Shown piece by piece: positions 6,151-6,170 of a stretch of DNA of 6,170 bases. This stretch comes from an uncultured bacterium (GTDB taxonomy: Bacteria; Bacteroidota; Bacteroidia; Chitinophagales; Chitinophagaceae): NCBI GenBank assembly GCA_903957405.1, contig CAJBPC010000301.1, forward strand, positions 1 to 6,170, given 5' to 3'. A program made the position numbers and the translations under genes. The stretch's first letter is position 1. Every line of letters begins with the position of its first letter. The notes under the pieces were generated by a model, which was not told where the DNA came from, did no database searches, and saw only the letters and a program-made list of their open reading frames with translations.

Positions 6151-6170
6151 AATACAGGCCATCTGAAAAG

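Noticed and set aside
5542..6162. Long minus-strand open frame (206 codons) opposite the 3' part of pnp
   Set aside because: It lies wholly across the strongly conserved KH/S1 part of pnp, its protein is low in recognisable motifs, and such antisense frames are common opposite codon-biased genes.

Overview
The window looks like an ordinary chromosomal segment of a Bacteroidota (Bacteroidetes) bacterium, probably on the Chitinophagales/Sphingobacteriales side, although that finer placement is a guess. The reasons are: an exact Bacteroidota-type -7 promoter element (TAnnTTTG, here TACCTTTG) before rpsO; A-rich, Shine-Dalgarno-poor leaders before the genes; protein sequences for FtsE, S15 and the two glycosyltransferases that resemble Bacteroidota homologues; and a small 'RPTFLTVLCILTFIGSG' membrane protein of a type I associate with that phylum.

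Layout. At the left edge is a nearly complete ftsE-like ABC ATPase on the + strand; its first few codons lie outside the window. It converges on, and overlaps by 20 bp, a two-gene glycosyltransferase unit on the - strand (657-2865). In that unit the upstream gene (1711-2865, GTG start) overlaps the downstream gene (657-1778, TTG start) by 68 bp. A 128-bp divergent intergenic region (2866-2993) separates this unit from a + strand gene for a small four-helix membrane protein of unknown function (2994-3518). That gene ends at a clear intrinsic terminator, whose T-rich tail runs into the rpsO promoter. The right half is the conserved rpsO-pnp pair: ribosomal protein S15 and full-length polynucleotide phosphorylase. 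A 79-bp spacer between them carries a GAAA-tetraloop hairpin followed by T-rich sequence.

How the genes work together. rpsO-pnp is a translation/RNA-decay unit found together in many bacteria. The glycosyltransferase pair probably builds a surface or secreted glycan, but acceptor and sugar cannot be read from the sequence. ftsE belongs to cell division or envelope remodelling; its usual partner ftsX is not downstream here.

I found no mobile element, CRISPR array, tRNA/rRNA or obvious novel defence or metabolic system. The most interesting local signal is the junction between the two glycosyltransferase genes. There, A-runs and an in-frame A AAA AAT heptamer sit exactly where a one-base shift would turn an odd 68-bp overlap into a standard 4-base TTGA stop/start overlap.
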